This document shows positions 1-7,669 of a stretch of DNA of 64,000 nt, piece by piece. This DNA is from Acidimicrobiaceae bacterium. Its GTDB lineage: Bacteria; Actinomycetota; Acidimicrobiia; Acidimicrobiales; Aldehydirespiratoraceae. The DNA is taken from contig JAPOUM010000040.1 in NCBI GenBank assembly GCA_026708645.1, forward strand, positions 62,001 through 126,000, read 5' to 3'. The notes under the pieces were generated by a model that did no database searches, had not been told where the DNA came from, and saw nothing but the letters and a program-made list of their open reading frames with translations. The position numbers and the translations under genes were made by a program. Within the stretch, counting starts at the first letter, position 1, and each line of letters opens with the position of its first letter.

Positions 1-1715
1 GGGTCTATGAAGCCCGCTTCGAGGGCGTCGTGGGGCATCTGATGCGCCGCCACGACGAGTCCGAGAGCGACTCGGCCCGTGAGAACATCGAGGGCTACAT
101 GAGACAGGTGCCCTGCGGCGCCTGCGGCGGGGCGCGGCTCAATCCCATGTCGCTGGCGGTGACGGTGGACGGCCGCAACATCCACGAATTGTGCGAGATG
201 CCGATATCCGACGCCGCTGAGACCCTCGCCGGACTGCGTCTCGACGACCGCGACACGATGATCGCCGAGCAGGTGCTCAAAGAGATCCGTTCACGGCTCG
301 GGTTCCTGCTAGACGTGGGCTTGGACTATCTGAACCTGTCGCGCGGCGCGGCCACGCTGGCCGGCGGCGAAGCTCAGCGCATACGGCTCGCCAGTCAGGT
401 CGGGTCCGGTCTGGTGGGCGTGCTCTATGTGCTGGACGAGCCGTCGATCGGTTTGCATCAGCGCGACAACCGGCGTCTCATCGACACCCTGCTGCGGATG
501 CGCGACCTCGGCAACACCGTGCTTGTGGTGGAGCACGACGAGGAGACCATACGGGTGGCCGACCATGTGGTGGACATCGGTCCGGGCGCGGGCGAGCACG
601 GCGGCGCCGTGGTCCACTCCGGGCCGCTGGAGGGGCTGCTCGAAGCGAAGGATTCGCTCACCGGCCAATACCTGGCGGGGCAGCGCCGCATCGAGGTGCC
701 CCGGACGCGCCGGCAGGGCGACGGAACCCAGCTCGTGGTGCGGGGCGCCCGCGAGAACAATCTCGACAACATCGACGTGGCCTTCCCGCTGCGGCGGCTG
801 GTCTGCGTGACGGGAGTGTCGGGTTCGGGCAAATCGTCGCTGGTCAACGAGATTCTGCACAGGGCGCTGATGCAGCACGTCTACCGCTCGAAGATCCCGC
901 CCGGGCGCCACATCCGCGTCGACGGCGTCGGCCACCTCGACAAGGTGATCGGCATCGACCAGTCGCCGATAGGTCGCACCCCGAGATCGAATCCTGCGAC
1001 TTACACCAAAGTCTTCGATCACGTGCGCAAGCTCTTCGCCAACACCGCCGAGGCCAGAGTGCGGGGCTACATGCCGGGGCGCTTCTCGTTCAACGTGGCC
1101 GGCGGGCGCTGCGAAGCCTGCAGCGGCGACGGCACTCTCCGCATAGAGATGCACTTCCTGCCGGACGTCTACGTGCCCTGCGAGGCCTGCAAAGGCAAGC
1201 GCTACAACCGCGACACCCTGGAGGTGACCTTCAAAGGTCTCAACATCGCCGAGGTGCTCGACATGCCCTGCGCGGACGCTCTGGAGTTCTTCGCCAACCA
1301 GCCGGCGATCGCCCGGCACATGGGCACCCTGGTGGACGTGGGCCTCGGCTATGTGCGGCTCGGCCAGCCGGCGCCCACCTTGTCGGGCGGCGAGGCGCAG
1401 CGTGTCAAGCTTTCCAGCGAACTGGCCAAGCGTTCCACGGGCCACACCGTTTACATCCTGGACGAGCCCACCACCGGTCTGCATTTCGAGGACGTCCGCA
1501 AACTGTTGGGCGTGCTGGGCCGGCTGGTGGATCAGGGCAACACGGTGGTGGTCATAGAGCACAACCTCGACGTGATCAAGACCGCCGACTGGATCATCGA
1601 CCTGGGCCCCGAGGGCGGCGCCGGCGGCGGGCGGATCGTGGCTGAGGGCACACCCGAGCAGGTGATCGAAGTGCCCGAGAGCCACACCGGCCGGTATCTG
1701 CGCGAACTGCTGTGA
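1..1715 (+). CDS. uvrA: UvrABC excinuclease subunit A, C-terminal part (5' end outside window)
   Basis: DNA-damage recognition ATPase of nucleotide excision repair. The frame is open from base 3, so the start lies left of the window; about 570 C-terminal residues are present of a protein usually near 950. Visible in order are the end of the first ABC module (LAGGEAQR signature, where the family usually has LSGGEAQR, then the LDEPSIGLH Walker B), a second Walker A (GVSGSGKSS), a CxxC...CxxC zinc finger (CEAC...CEAC), and a second signature ([11 protein letters not shown]) with LDEPTTGLH. The zinc finger between Walker A and signature is diagnostic of UvrA. uvrC follows 168 bp downstream on the same strand. 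Identity is essentially certain. Confidence 0.97.
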   Translation, partial: VYEARFEGVVGHLMRRHDESESDSARENIEGYMRQVPCGACGGARLNPMSLAVTVDGRNIHELCEMPISDAAETLAGLRLDDRDTMIAEQVLKEIRSRLGFLLDVGLDYLNLSRGAATLAGGEAQRIRLASQVGSGLVGVLYVLDEPSIGLHQRDNRRLIDTLLRMRDLGNTVLVVEHDEETIRVADHVVDIGPGAGEHGGAVVHSGPLEGLLEAKDSLTGQYLAGQRRIEVPRTRRQGDGTQLVVRGARENNLDNIDVAFPLRRLVCVTGVSGSGKSSLVNEILHRALMQHVYRSKIPPGRHIRVDGVGHLDKVIGIDQSPIGRTPRSNPATYTKVFDHVRKLFANTAEARVRGYMPGRFSFNVAGGRCEACSGDGTLRIEMHFLPDVYVPCEACKGKRYNRDTLEVTFKGLNIAEVLDMPCADALEFFANQPAIARHMGTLVDVGLGYVRLGQPAPTLSGGEAQRVKLSSELAKRSTGHTVYILDEPTTGLHFEDVRKLLGVLGRLVDQGNTVVVIEHNLDVIKTADWIIDLGPEGGAGGGRIVAEGTPEQVIEVPESHTGRYLRELL

Positions 1716-1883
1716 ACTGTTCGTGTGACGCGGTGCGTGTGACGCGGTGCCGTCCGCTGCGGCTGCGACGATGTTGACGATGCCGGCAAGCCTGATGTTG
1801 ATAAGCCTGATGTCGAAGCCTGATGTCGCGGTGGCCGCTCATGCCCGACGGTCGTCGTGTGACAGAGTCATGGTGACGGAGTC
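1716..1883. repeat. uvrA-uvrC spacer made of short tandem repeats
   Basis: The 168-bp spacer holds two copies of GTGTGACGCGGTGC, three copies of AAGCCTGATGT at 13-15 bp spacing, and a final pair of TGAC(A/G)GAGTC units that runs up to the GTG start of uvrC. No gene or clear terminator is visible. Similar short repeats lie upstream of several other genes in this window. Confidence 0.6.
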
Positions 1884-3731
1884 GTGTTGAAGAGGCCCGA
1901 GGCGGGGTCGGTCCCGGACGAGCCCGGGTCCTATCAGTTCCTCGACGGCGACGGACGCGTCATCTACGTCGGCAAAGCCAAGAGCCTGCGCTCGCGCCTC
2001 AACAGCTATTTCGGCTCGCATCTGCCGCTGCGCACCCGCCAGATGATGGACGCTGCGACGAATGTGGAGTGGATACAGGTGAGCAACGAAGTCGAGGCTC
2101 TGATGCTCGAATATTCGCTGATCCAGCGGCACCGGCCCCGCTTCAACGTCCGTTACACCGACGACAAGTCGTATCCGTTCTTGTGTGTGACCATGCTCGA
2201 CGAGTGGCCGCGGGCCATGGTCATGCGGGGCCGCCGACGCAAAGGCAACCGCTATTTCGGCCCTTACGGCCACGCTTACGCGATACGTGACACTCTCGAC
2301 CTGCTGTTGCGCACCTTCCCGATCCGCACCTGCACCGACGGCAAGTTCCGTCGTTACGCGAGCTTGGGCAAGCCGTGCCTGCTGTATCACATCGAGAAGT
2401 GCTCGGGGCCTTGCGTGGGCGAGATCTCGGCCGACGGCTACGCCTCGCTGGTGACTGATCTGCTGCACTTCCTGGAAGGCGACAGCGAGCCGGTGCTCGA
2501 ACGCCTCGAAAGCGAGATGGCGGCCGCTTCCGCCGATCTCGACTACGAGCGGGCCGCGCGGTTGCGCGACCGGCTGGCGGCGGTGCGCAAGGCGGTCGAG
2601 TCTCAGCAGATCGTGGGGACACGCGACGAGGACTTCGACGTGATCGGCATCGCGGATGACGCCTTGGAAGCCGCGGTGCAAGTGTTCTTCGTGCGCCGGG
2701 GCCGGGTGATGGGACGCCGCGGCTTCACCATCGACAAAGCCGAGGACCTCGATCGCGGCGAGCTGGTGAGCCGTTCACTGGAGCGGCTCTATTTCGATGA
2801 CAATCCGCTGGGTTGGCCCAAGCAGGTGCTGGTTCCCGACATGCCGGCGGAGGCGGATCTCTACAGTGAGTGGCTCAGCGAGATGCGCCGGTCGCAGGTG
2901 CGGATCAGGGTGCCGCGGCGAGGCGCCAAGCGGGCCTTGCAGGACACCGTCGTCCGCAACGCCGCCGAGTCTTTCGCGCGGCATCGCCTGAAGCGCAGCA
3001 CCGATCACAACAGCCGCGCCCGTGCGCTCAACGAACTGCAGCAGCATCTGGGTTTGGGCGAGGCGCCGCTGCGGATCGAGTGCTACGACATGAGCCACCT
3101 TTCGGGCCAGGACTATGTGGGCTCGATGGTGGTGCTCGAGGACGGGCTGCCCAAGAAGTCCGACTATCGGCGCTTCAAGATCCGCTCGGCGCTCGGCAAC
3201 GACGACTTCGCGGCGATGCGCGAAGTGCTCACTCGTCGTCTTGGCAGCTATCTGGAGCAGCGGGCACGTCCGGTGGCCGAACGCGACGGGAAGTTCTCGT
3301 ATCCTCCGCAGCTGCTGCTGGTGGACGGCGGCAAAGGGCAGCTCGGCGTGGCTGTGGAGGTGCTCGAGGATCTCGGTCTGGCTGATGAGATTCCTGCCGC
3401 GGCGTTGGCCAAGCAGTTCGAGGAGGTGTTCGTGCCGGGCCGCTCAGAGCCGGTGCGCGTCCCGCGCCAGTCCGAGGCGCTCTACATGTTGCAGCGCATC
3501 CGCGACGAGAGCCACCGTTTCGCTGTCGATTATCACCGCAGCCTGCGAGGCAAGCGGATGACCAGCTCGGCGCTCGACGGCATCGCTGGTCTGGGCCCGA
3601 CGCGCAAAGCTCGCCTCATCAAGGAGTTCGGAGGCGTCCGCGCCGTCCAGCGAGCCGAACTGTCGGAGTTGAGGGCCTTGTCATGGCTGCCCGACAAGGT
3701 CGCCGAAAACGTCCACGCCACCCTTCACTGA
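1884..3731 (+). CDS. uvrC: UvrABC excinuclease subunit C
   Basis: Dual-incision nuclease of nucleotide excision repair, 615 aa, normal length. An N-terminal GIY-YIG domain (about residues 12-92: PGSYQF then IYVGKAKSLRSR) is followed by a Cys-rich region (CTDGK...GKPCLLYHIEKCSGPC, about 147-176), a UVR motif (about 200-235), the RNase H-like endonuclease domain (YDMSHLSG, LLLVDGGKGQL) and C-terminal helix-hairpin-helix motifs (LDGIAGLGPTRKARL). The GTG at 1884 is the first plausible start and places the GIY-YIG motif at the usual distance; no strong Shine-Dalgarno is visible. In many Actinobacteria uvrC is followed by rapZ, yvcK, whiA and gap. Here an accessory island separates uvrC from rapZ. 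Confidence 0.96.
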   Translation: MLKRPEAGSVPDEPGSYQFLDGDGRVIYVGKAKSLRSRLNSYFGSHLPLRTRQMMDAATNVEWIQVSNEVEALMLEYSLIQRHRPRFNVRYTDDKSYPFLCVTMLDEWPRAMVMRGRRRKGNRYFGPYGHAYAIRDTLDLLLRTFPIRTCTDGKFRRYASLGKPCLLYHIEKCSGPCVGEISADGYASLVTDLLHFLEGDSEPVLERLESEMAAASADLDYERAARLRDRLAAVRKAVESQQIVGTRDEDFDVIGIADDALEAAVQVFFVRRGRVMGRRGFTIDKAEDLDRGELVSRSLERLYFDDNPLGWPKQVLVPDMPAEADLYSEWLSEMRRSQVRIRVPRRGAKRALQDTVVRNAAESFARHRLKRSTDHNSRARALNELQQHLGLGEAPLRIECYDMSHLSGQDYVGSMVVLEDGLPKKSDYRRFKIRSALGNDDFAAMREVLTRRLGSYLEQRARPVAERDGKFSYPPQLLLVDGGKGQLGVAVEVLEDLGLADEIPAAALAKQFEEVFVPGRSEPVRVPRQSEALYMLQRIRDESHRFAVDYHRSLRGKRMTSSALDGIAGLGPTRKARLIKEFGGVRAVQRAELSELRALSWLPDKVAENVHATLH

Positions 3732-4015
3732 GATTGTCGGTGCTGCACCATCTGGAGTCCCACTCCATGACAGTTGAGGTACATGCCGGAGTTTGAAGCT
3801 TGCAGTTCTGCTCTATGGATACGGCTGCTACTTCTTCGATACTCCTGGCAGGGTGACCCCATGTTGGATGGTGAGAGGATTGAATATGCCGGAGACATGC
3901 CACTCGATCGCCCCGTCGTCATAGAGGATGGCGAGTATCGTCAGATCGATCACTGGCTGACTCCGACGATGCCAGAGCATCTGTAGCAGAGGTGGCTGAG
4001 AGGTAGCCGGGTTTT
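3732..4015 (+). other. Intergenic stretch with a weak short reading frame
   Basis: About 280 bp without a gene I can support. A frame at 3861-3986 would encode about 41 residues ending DHWLTPTMPEHL, a plausible gene remnant, but it has no recognisable domain and no ribosome binding site. Base composition is less GC-rich than the neighbours, suggesting the left edge of the inserted island. Confidence 0.3.
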
Positions 4016-4465
4016 CTATGTTTCGAACGTGTCAGCCTGTGCGGCGCTTGCTATCTCTCGGCAGCGGCGGACTGCTTCGCCTCGGGTCGCTACACCCAAC
4101 TTGACGTAGAGGGTCTGGAGCTTTCGTCGGATGGTGCGGTCGCTGTAGTTGAGGTCGCTGGCTATTTTCTGCACCGCGTGCCCGAGGGCTAGCGCTGATA
4201 CCAGGGTCTCCTCGATCTCAGTGAGGCTGTCAGGCATCTGAACAGCCCGGGCTGTCGCCGCGAGGCTCTGGGCAAGCCCCATGGGCAGCAGTGCCTCGCC
4301 GCAAGCAATTGCCTTTGCGCATTCCACGATGATTTCGCTTGATGTTCGAAGATGCACCGGGCAGGCCCCCAAAGCTAATGCTCGGATCATGGATGCTGCA
4401 TCGAAGTCAGGCAGTACTGCCACAACGGCGGCCTCGGCGAGCGCGCTGAGGATATTCCACCCGCT
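4016..4465 (-). pseudogene. LuxR-type response regulator, N-terminally truncated
   Basis: The C-terminal ~70 residues are a LuxR-family helix-turn-helix (LTEIEETLVSALALG, then NYSDRTIRRKLQTLYVKLG). Before it lies the back half of a receiver domain (VVAVLPDFDAASMIRALALGA, the beta4-alpha4-beta5 region). The receiver N-terminal half with the phospho-accepting Asp is missing. The open frame continues to 4561, but that extension reads antisense through a subtilase fragment and is not family-like, so the breakpoint is near 4460-4500. A dead remnant, or at most a free HTH protein. Confidence 0.65.
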
Positions 4466-4514
4466 ATCTGATTCGCATGTTGACTTCGTCGGTGTGCCTG
4501 GCGGGCACGGCTTG

Positions 4515-4841
4515 CCGACTTGTGGACCTGGTGTGGATGACAGTATTGCAGATTTCAGCAATACTGGTCCAGCGGTTGATATTTATGCGCCAGGCGTATG
4601 CATTGAGACCATCACGCTATCTGACTCTGATGATGTGGTTACTCCGAGCGGCTCCTCGCTTGCGGCTGCACATGTCGCGGGTGCTGCGAGCGTTTACATG
4701 GCTTGTCATGTGAATGCAACACCTAGTGAAGTCCGCGCAGCATTGCTAGATTCAGCCGAGATCGTTCAAACAGGTAGATCTGCGATTCCTATGGTATCAA
4801 TATATCCTTTCTGTTTTGCTGATACCGATGCGAAGCCATAG
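4515..4841 (+). pseudogene. Subtilisin-like (S8) serine protease, C-terminal fragment
   Basis: The frame encodes the end of a peptidase S8 catalytic domain: ADFSNTGPAVDIYAPG, then GSSLAAAHVAGA, which matches the catalytic-Ser motif GTSMAAPHVAG, then a helix with NATPSEVRAALL. The Asp and His parts of the triad, signal peptide and propeptide are absent. The upstream DNA belongs to the truncated LuxR gene on the other strand, so this is a 5'-deleted remnant. The Ser is kept but Pro of the motif is Ala. It ends about 40 bp before repeat copy A. Confidence 0.7.
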
Positions 4842-4880
4842 GTGTCGCCGGTCGCGGACATCGCCGGTAGCGCTCAACTG

Positions 4881-5380
4881 GTCACGGGCTTACCCTCGAC
4901 GATGCCCGGGCAGCGGCAGAGGGGCCTGAAGGCTGACGGTCATTTCAAGCTGGCTGGGGTTTCGTAGACTTCGACGCGCCGGTCTGACGCAATGATTTGG
5001 AGGCAGCGCAATGCCGGGATCCCTTGAAGGCAGAGTAGTGCTGGTCACGGGGGCTGGTCGGGGCATCGGGCGCGCCATCGCTCAGCGTTTCGCCGAAGCC
5101 GGGTCAGCGGTCTGCGTCAACGACGTCGACGCTGAAGCCGCCGCAGGCACTGCGGCGCTGATCAGCGACCCCGCTAAGGCTTCGGCCTCTGCGTTGGCAG
5201 TGCCCGGCGATGTTTCCGACAGCGCGGCCGTCGCCGCAATGATCGCCGCGGTCACGGCGCGGCACGGACGAATCGACGTGCTGGTCAACAACGCCGACAT
5301 GGTCAGCCCCATGCTGCACTTCTTCGAGGCCTGGTGGCGGCGCATCGTCGACGTCAACTTGACCGGGCACTTCCTGGTGT
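4881..5380 (+). repeat. Direct repeat copy A (gene 3' end plus SDR 5' end)
   Basis: Five hundred bases that reappear at 13731-14228 (copy C) and in part at 7154-7317 (copy B). The left part encodes the C-terminal peptide GHGLTLDDARAAAEGPEG followed by a stop, then a non-coding spacer with GGAGG, then the first ~123 codons of an SDR gene. Copies A and C differ at a few bases in the first ~70 bp and by one extra T before GGAGG in A, and look identical through the SDR part. Similarity stops abruptly after CTTCCTGGTGT. Confidence 0.9.
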
Positions 5381-5400
5381 TACGTACGGTATTCATGTGA
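5011..5400 (+). pseudogene. 3'-truncated SDR oxidoreductase (duplicate of the gene at 13859)
   Basis: This encodes the first ~123 residues of the short-chain dehydrogenase found intact at 13859-14662: the Rossmann TGAGRGIG motif, then NNAD and DVNLTGHFLV. It then runs into foreign sequence and stops at 5398-5400. The catalytic Tyr-xxx-Lys region is missing, so it cannot be an active enzyme. The nucleotide match to the intact copy appears complete over the coding part, implying recent duplication or gene conversion. Confidence 0.85.
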
Positions 5401-5522
5401 GTAGTCCTGACAATAATTCCTGTACAGCTTTAGGTGGCAGTCATTCATTTTCACCGATCGATGCAGTTGAAGACTTTCTCGGTGTGCGAGTATTGACAGT
5501 TGAACCTACCAACGTTCCATGA
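5381..5522 (+). pseudogene. C-terminal remnant of an unknown gene, coupled to the lipoprotein gene
   Basis: Right of repeat A an open frame encodes about 46 residues (VSSPDNNSCTALGG...FLGVRVLTVEPTNVP) and ends with TGA overlapping the next ATG as ATGA (5519-5522). The tight overlap with the lipoprotein gene suggests the 3' end of an upstream operon partner whose 5' part was lost at the junction. Composition is AT-rich like the following gene. I do not recognise the family. Confidence 0.45.
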
Positions 5523-7210
5523 TCCAACTCGTGCGAAATGTAAGGTTCGCCTTGTCGAGGCTCTTGTTAATAGTATTAACGAGTTGCGGTGCTATAGAAG
5601 TGAGTGAGCAGCCTGCTTTCTCTGGGGAATCCCTAGGCACTTCTAGGTTTATAGAGCATATTGATAATGAAACTACAAATACTGTTCATCGCATGACAGA
5701 AGTTAGCTCCCAGTTTTATGGGTACGATAGTTCGATTGACGGGCACTACGCCTTCGATGTTACAAAAGACTCAAAACTGCATCCATCTGAAGGAGTACTG
5801 AGCATTGAACCTCCTTGTATTTATCTCTATCAGGCTTTAACAGCAGAATCTGCAATTCTAGGTTCTTGGCGACATAGAGCCGCCCTTAGTATGCCGTTGA
5901 ACTTTTTGCGTTATGATCCTGTAGTAAGAGCAGTATCTGTTGCTGACAGCGATCCTGTAAGCGATGGCACTTACTCGCAAATCTGGGCCACAGATTATCC
6001 TACTTATTCAGAGCAAGAAGCACAAGGAATTCATGCGGATTGCCGAGCAGTTGAGTATCTCAATGTAAAGATACTGAGAGAGTTAGAGCCGCTAAATAAT
6101 ATTGTATCTGAAAAGGTAGTTGATCTACTTCATGGTTACTATGCTGCTTGGGGGAATGATTCTATCGCTAAGTCACATGAAGGTACAATTCATATTGAGC
6201 CTCCCTGCATCTTTCTCTATGAGACATTCGTTCCGGGCTCGGTTGTTGAGTCGTCAATTCGAGGTTCTTGGAGGCATAGAGCCGCTCTGAGAATGCCGCT
6301 GAATCTGTTGCGTTATGATCCTTCAGCAAGAACGGTTGCTGTTGAAGATGGCGATCCTGTGAGTGATGGCAGTTATTCGTTAGTCTGGGGCACAGGTTAT
6401 TCAGGTTCCGCGGAACAGGAGGGAGTGGGAATACTCGAGGACTGCAAATCCGCAAAATATCTGACTGTAGAAAGTCTAAAAAATGTTGAACCTCTGAGTG
6501 GTATAGTGTCTGTCGGGGTGCCTGAAAATAGCAGCCCAGATTTAAGCTTCTTCTATTCGGCACCAGCTGCTACGGACTCAAATACCGACGAACGGTACAC
6601 TCCGTATCCATCAGCAGTCTCAACAGTTACCCTTGACACACATTATCAAGAAGCTACTGATCTCGAAGAGTTGATGAGTTCATCGGATATTGTGTTTGTG
6701 GGAAGAATTATAGGGTATAAGCACGGCCTGAGGCGATCCCCTACAATGTATGCTTTGCATAGCTCTGATGCGGCTCTACCTAGCGAGTATAATAGTTTAC
6801 TCAGAGTGGATGTTTATGATGGAGTGACTTTTGAGATTGAGGAAGTCATTGCTGGAGATCTTCCGCTAGAGCAGAGACAGGCTACACTTATTGTCCAGTC
6901 TCTTATCGAGAACCACCGTAGTGATTTCACATATCGAGTTCACGAGCCTTCGTGGGAAGTGATAGAGTCTGGCGTTGCAGCTCATCTGCATCCTGACGGG
7001 CCGCGTTATCTCGTCTATGCCATTGATTCAAGGAACAGCGACCCACCCTATTTCTTTCCGTGGCATTATGTGTTCACCACGCAAGGTGGTGTTGCGCCTC
7101 TGATGAAGGACGGCCGGATAGGTGCAGCGGCCGTGGGCCCGCTCGCGGCGCCTGGTCACGGGCTTACCCTCGACGATGTCCGGGCAGCGGCAGCGGGGCC
7201 TGAAGGCTGA
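5519..7210 (+). CDS. Lipoprotein with a tandem-duplicated ~110-residue domain
   Basis: A 563-aa probable lipoprotein. The signal peptide has a basic N-region, a hydrophobic stretch and the lipobox LTSC (Cys23). Two homologous units follow. Each begins EG-x(5)-EPPCI(Y/F)LY, continues GSWRHRAAL-x-MPLN-x-LRYDP and DPVSDG-(T/S)-YS, and ends in an acidic stretch with one Cys (about residues 95-205 and 220-335). A third, unrelated C-terminal region starts near residue 380 (LEELMSSSDIVFVGRIIG). The two Cys per repeat may form disulfides. The gene is visibly AT-richer than its surroundings (about 43-52% GC in lines I counted), except the last ~35 codons, which are GC-rich and lie partly in repeat copy B. 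It looks acquired, with a recombined 3' end. Function unknown. Confidence 0.75.
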   Translation: MIQLVRNVRFALSRLLLIVLTSCGAIEVSEQPAFSGESLGTSRFIEHIDNETTNTVHRMTEVSSQFYGYDSSIDGHYAFDVTKDSKLHPSEGVLSIEPPCIYLYQALTAESAILGSWRHRAALSMPLNFLRYDPVVRAVSVADSDPVSDGTYSQIWATDYPTYSEQEAQGIHADCRAVEYLNVKILRELEPLNNIVSEKVVDLLHGYYAAWGNDSIAKSHEGTIHIEPPCIFLYETFVPGSVVESSIRGSWRHRAALRMPLNLLRYDPSARTVAVEDGDPVSDGSYSLVWGTGYSGSAEQEGVGILEDCKSAKYLTVESLKNVEPLSGIVSVGVPENSSPDLSFFYSAPAATDSNTDERYTPYPSAVSTVTLDTHYQEATDLEELMSSSDIVFVGRIIGYKHGLRRSPTMYALHSSDAALPSEYNSLLRVDVYDGVTFEIEEVIAGDLPLEQRQATLIVQSLIENHRSDFTYRVHEPSWEVIESGVAAHLHPDGPRYLVYAIDSRNSDPPYFFPWHYVFTTQGGVAPLMKDGRIGAAAVGPLAAPGHGLTLDDVRAAAAGPEG

Positions 7211-7317
7211 TGGTCATTTCAAGCTGGCTGGGGTTTCGTAGACTTTGGCTCGCCGGTCTGACGCAATGATTGGAGGCAGCGCAATGCCGGAATCCCTCGA
7301 AGGCAGAGTAGTGCTGG
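7154..7317 (+). repeat. Direct repeat copy B (short copy)
   Basis: About 164 bp matching copies A and C: the GHGLTLDD(V/A)RAAAAGPEG tail with stop, the spacer with GGAGGCAGCGCA, and the first 12 codons of the SDR gene. It breaks off after GTAGTGCTGG. It carries more substitutions than A shows against C, so it is probably the oldest duplication. Confidence 0.88.
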
Positions 7318-7319
7318 GA

Positions 7320-7480
7320 CCGAGGATCGCATGCTCTACAGCCATGACCACGGCTGGTACCTGCCCGAAACTGGCCCGACATGGGATGTTGATGCCCCGA
7401 TCTCTAAAGTAGAGCAGGCTCATGTGCCGGATTGGCCGTCAAGCGGTTTGGACTTGGAGAGCGTCGCGGCGTGCTCGTGA
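7320..7480 (+). pseudogene. C-terminal fragment, possibly HipA-like kinase
   Basis: Immediately after repeat B an open frame of about 52 codons ends at 7480 and encodes EDRMLYSHDHGWYLPETGPT, then WDVDAP and a tail with VPDWPSSGLDLES. The YSHDHGWYLP...GPTW pattern resembles the end of some HipA-like kinase domains, but the match is from memory and weak. No start codon or upstream part remains because repeat B cuts it. A truncated remnant. Confidence 0.35.
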
Positions 7481-7669
7481 ACTCCTCGGCCCATTGCCGC
7501 ATTCGAAGCTTTCCGCGTTATGACCAGACATGCGTAAAACACCGTACGCCACATAGCCGCACAAAACGCCAAGTGCAGCGCAAAACGAAGGTCTCGTAGG
7601 CACCGGCTGCGGATCAGGTTCTTGAGTTGGCTGCTGGGCTATTGGGGTGACGGGAGTGGATGCAGATGG
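7481..7669. other. Gene-free junction between island modules
   Basis: About 190 bp separate the truncated fragment from the 3' end of the minus-strand mod gene. I see no open frame with coding character, no repeat copy and no clear terminator. Confidence 0.5.

Noticed and set aside
309..1685. Long open frame antisense to uvrA
   Set aside because: Mirror of a strongly conserved gene in GC-rich DNA; no family motifs. The same applies to long antisense frames over uvrC, hydantoinase (15092-17044), oxidoreductase (18883-20847), pgk (22466-24034) and the acyl-CoA dehydrogenase (47582-49549).
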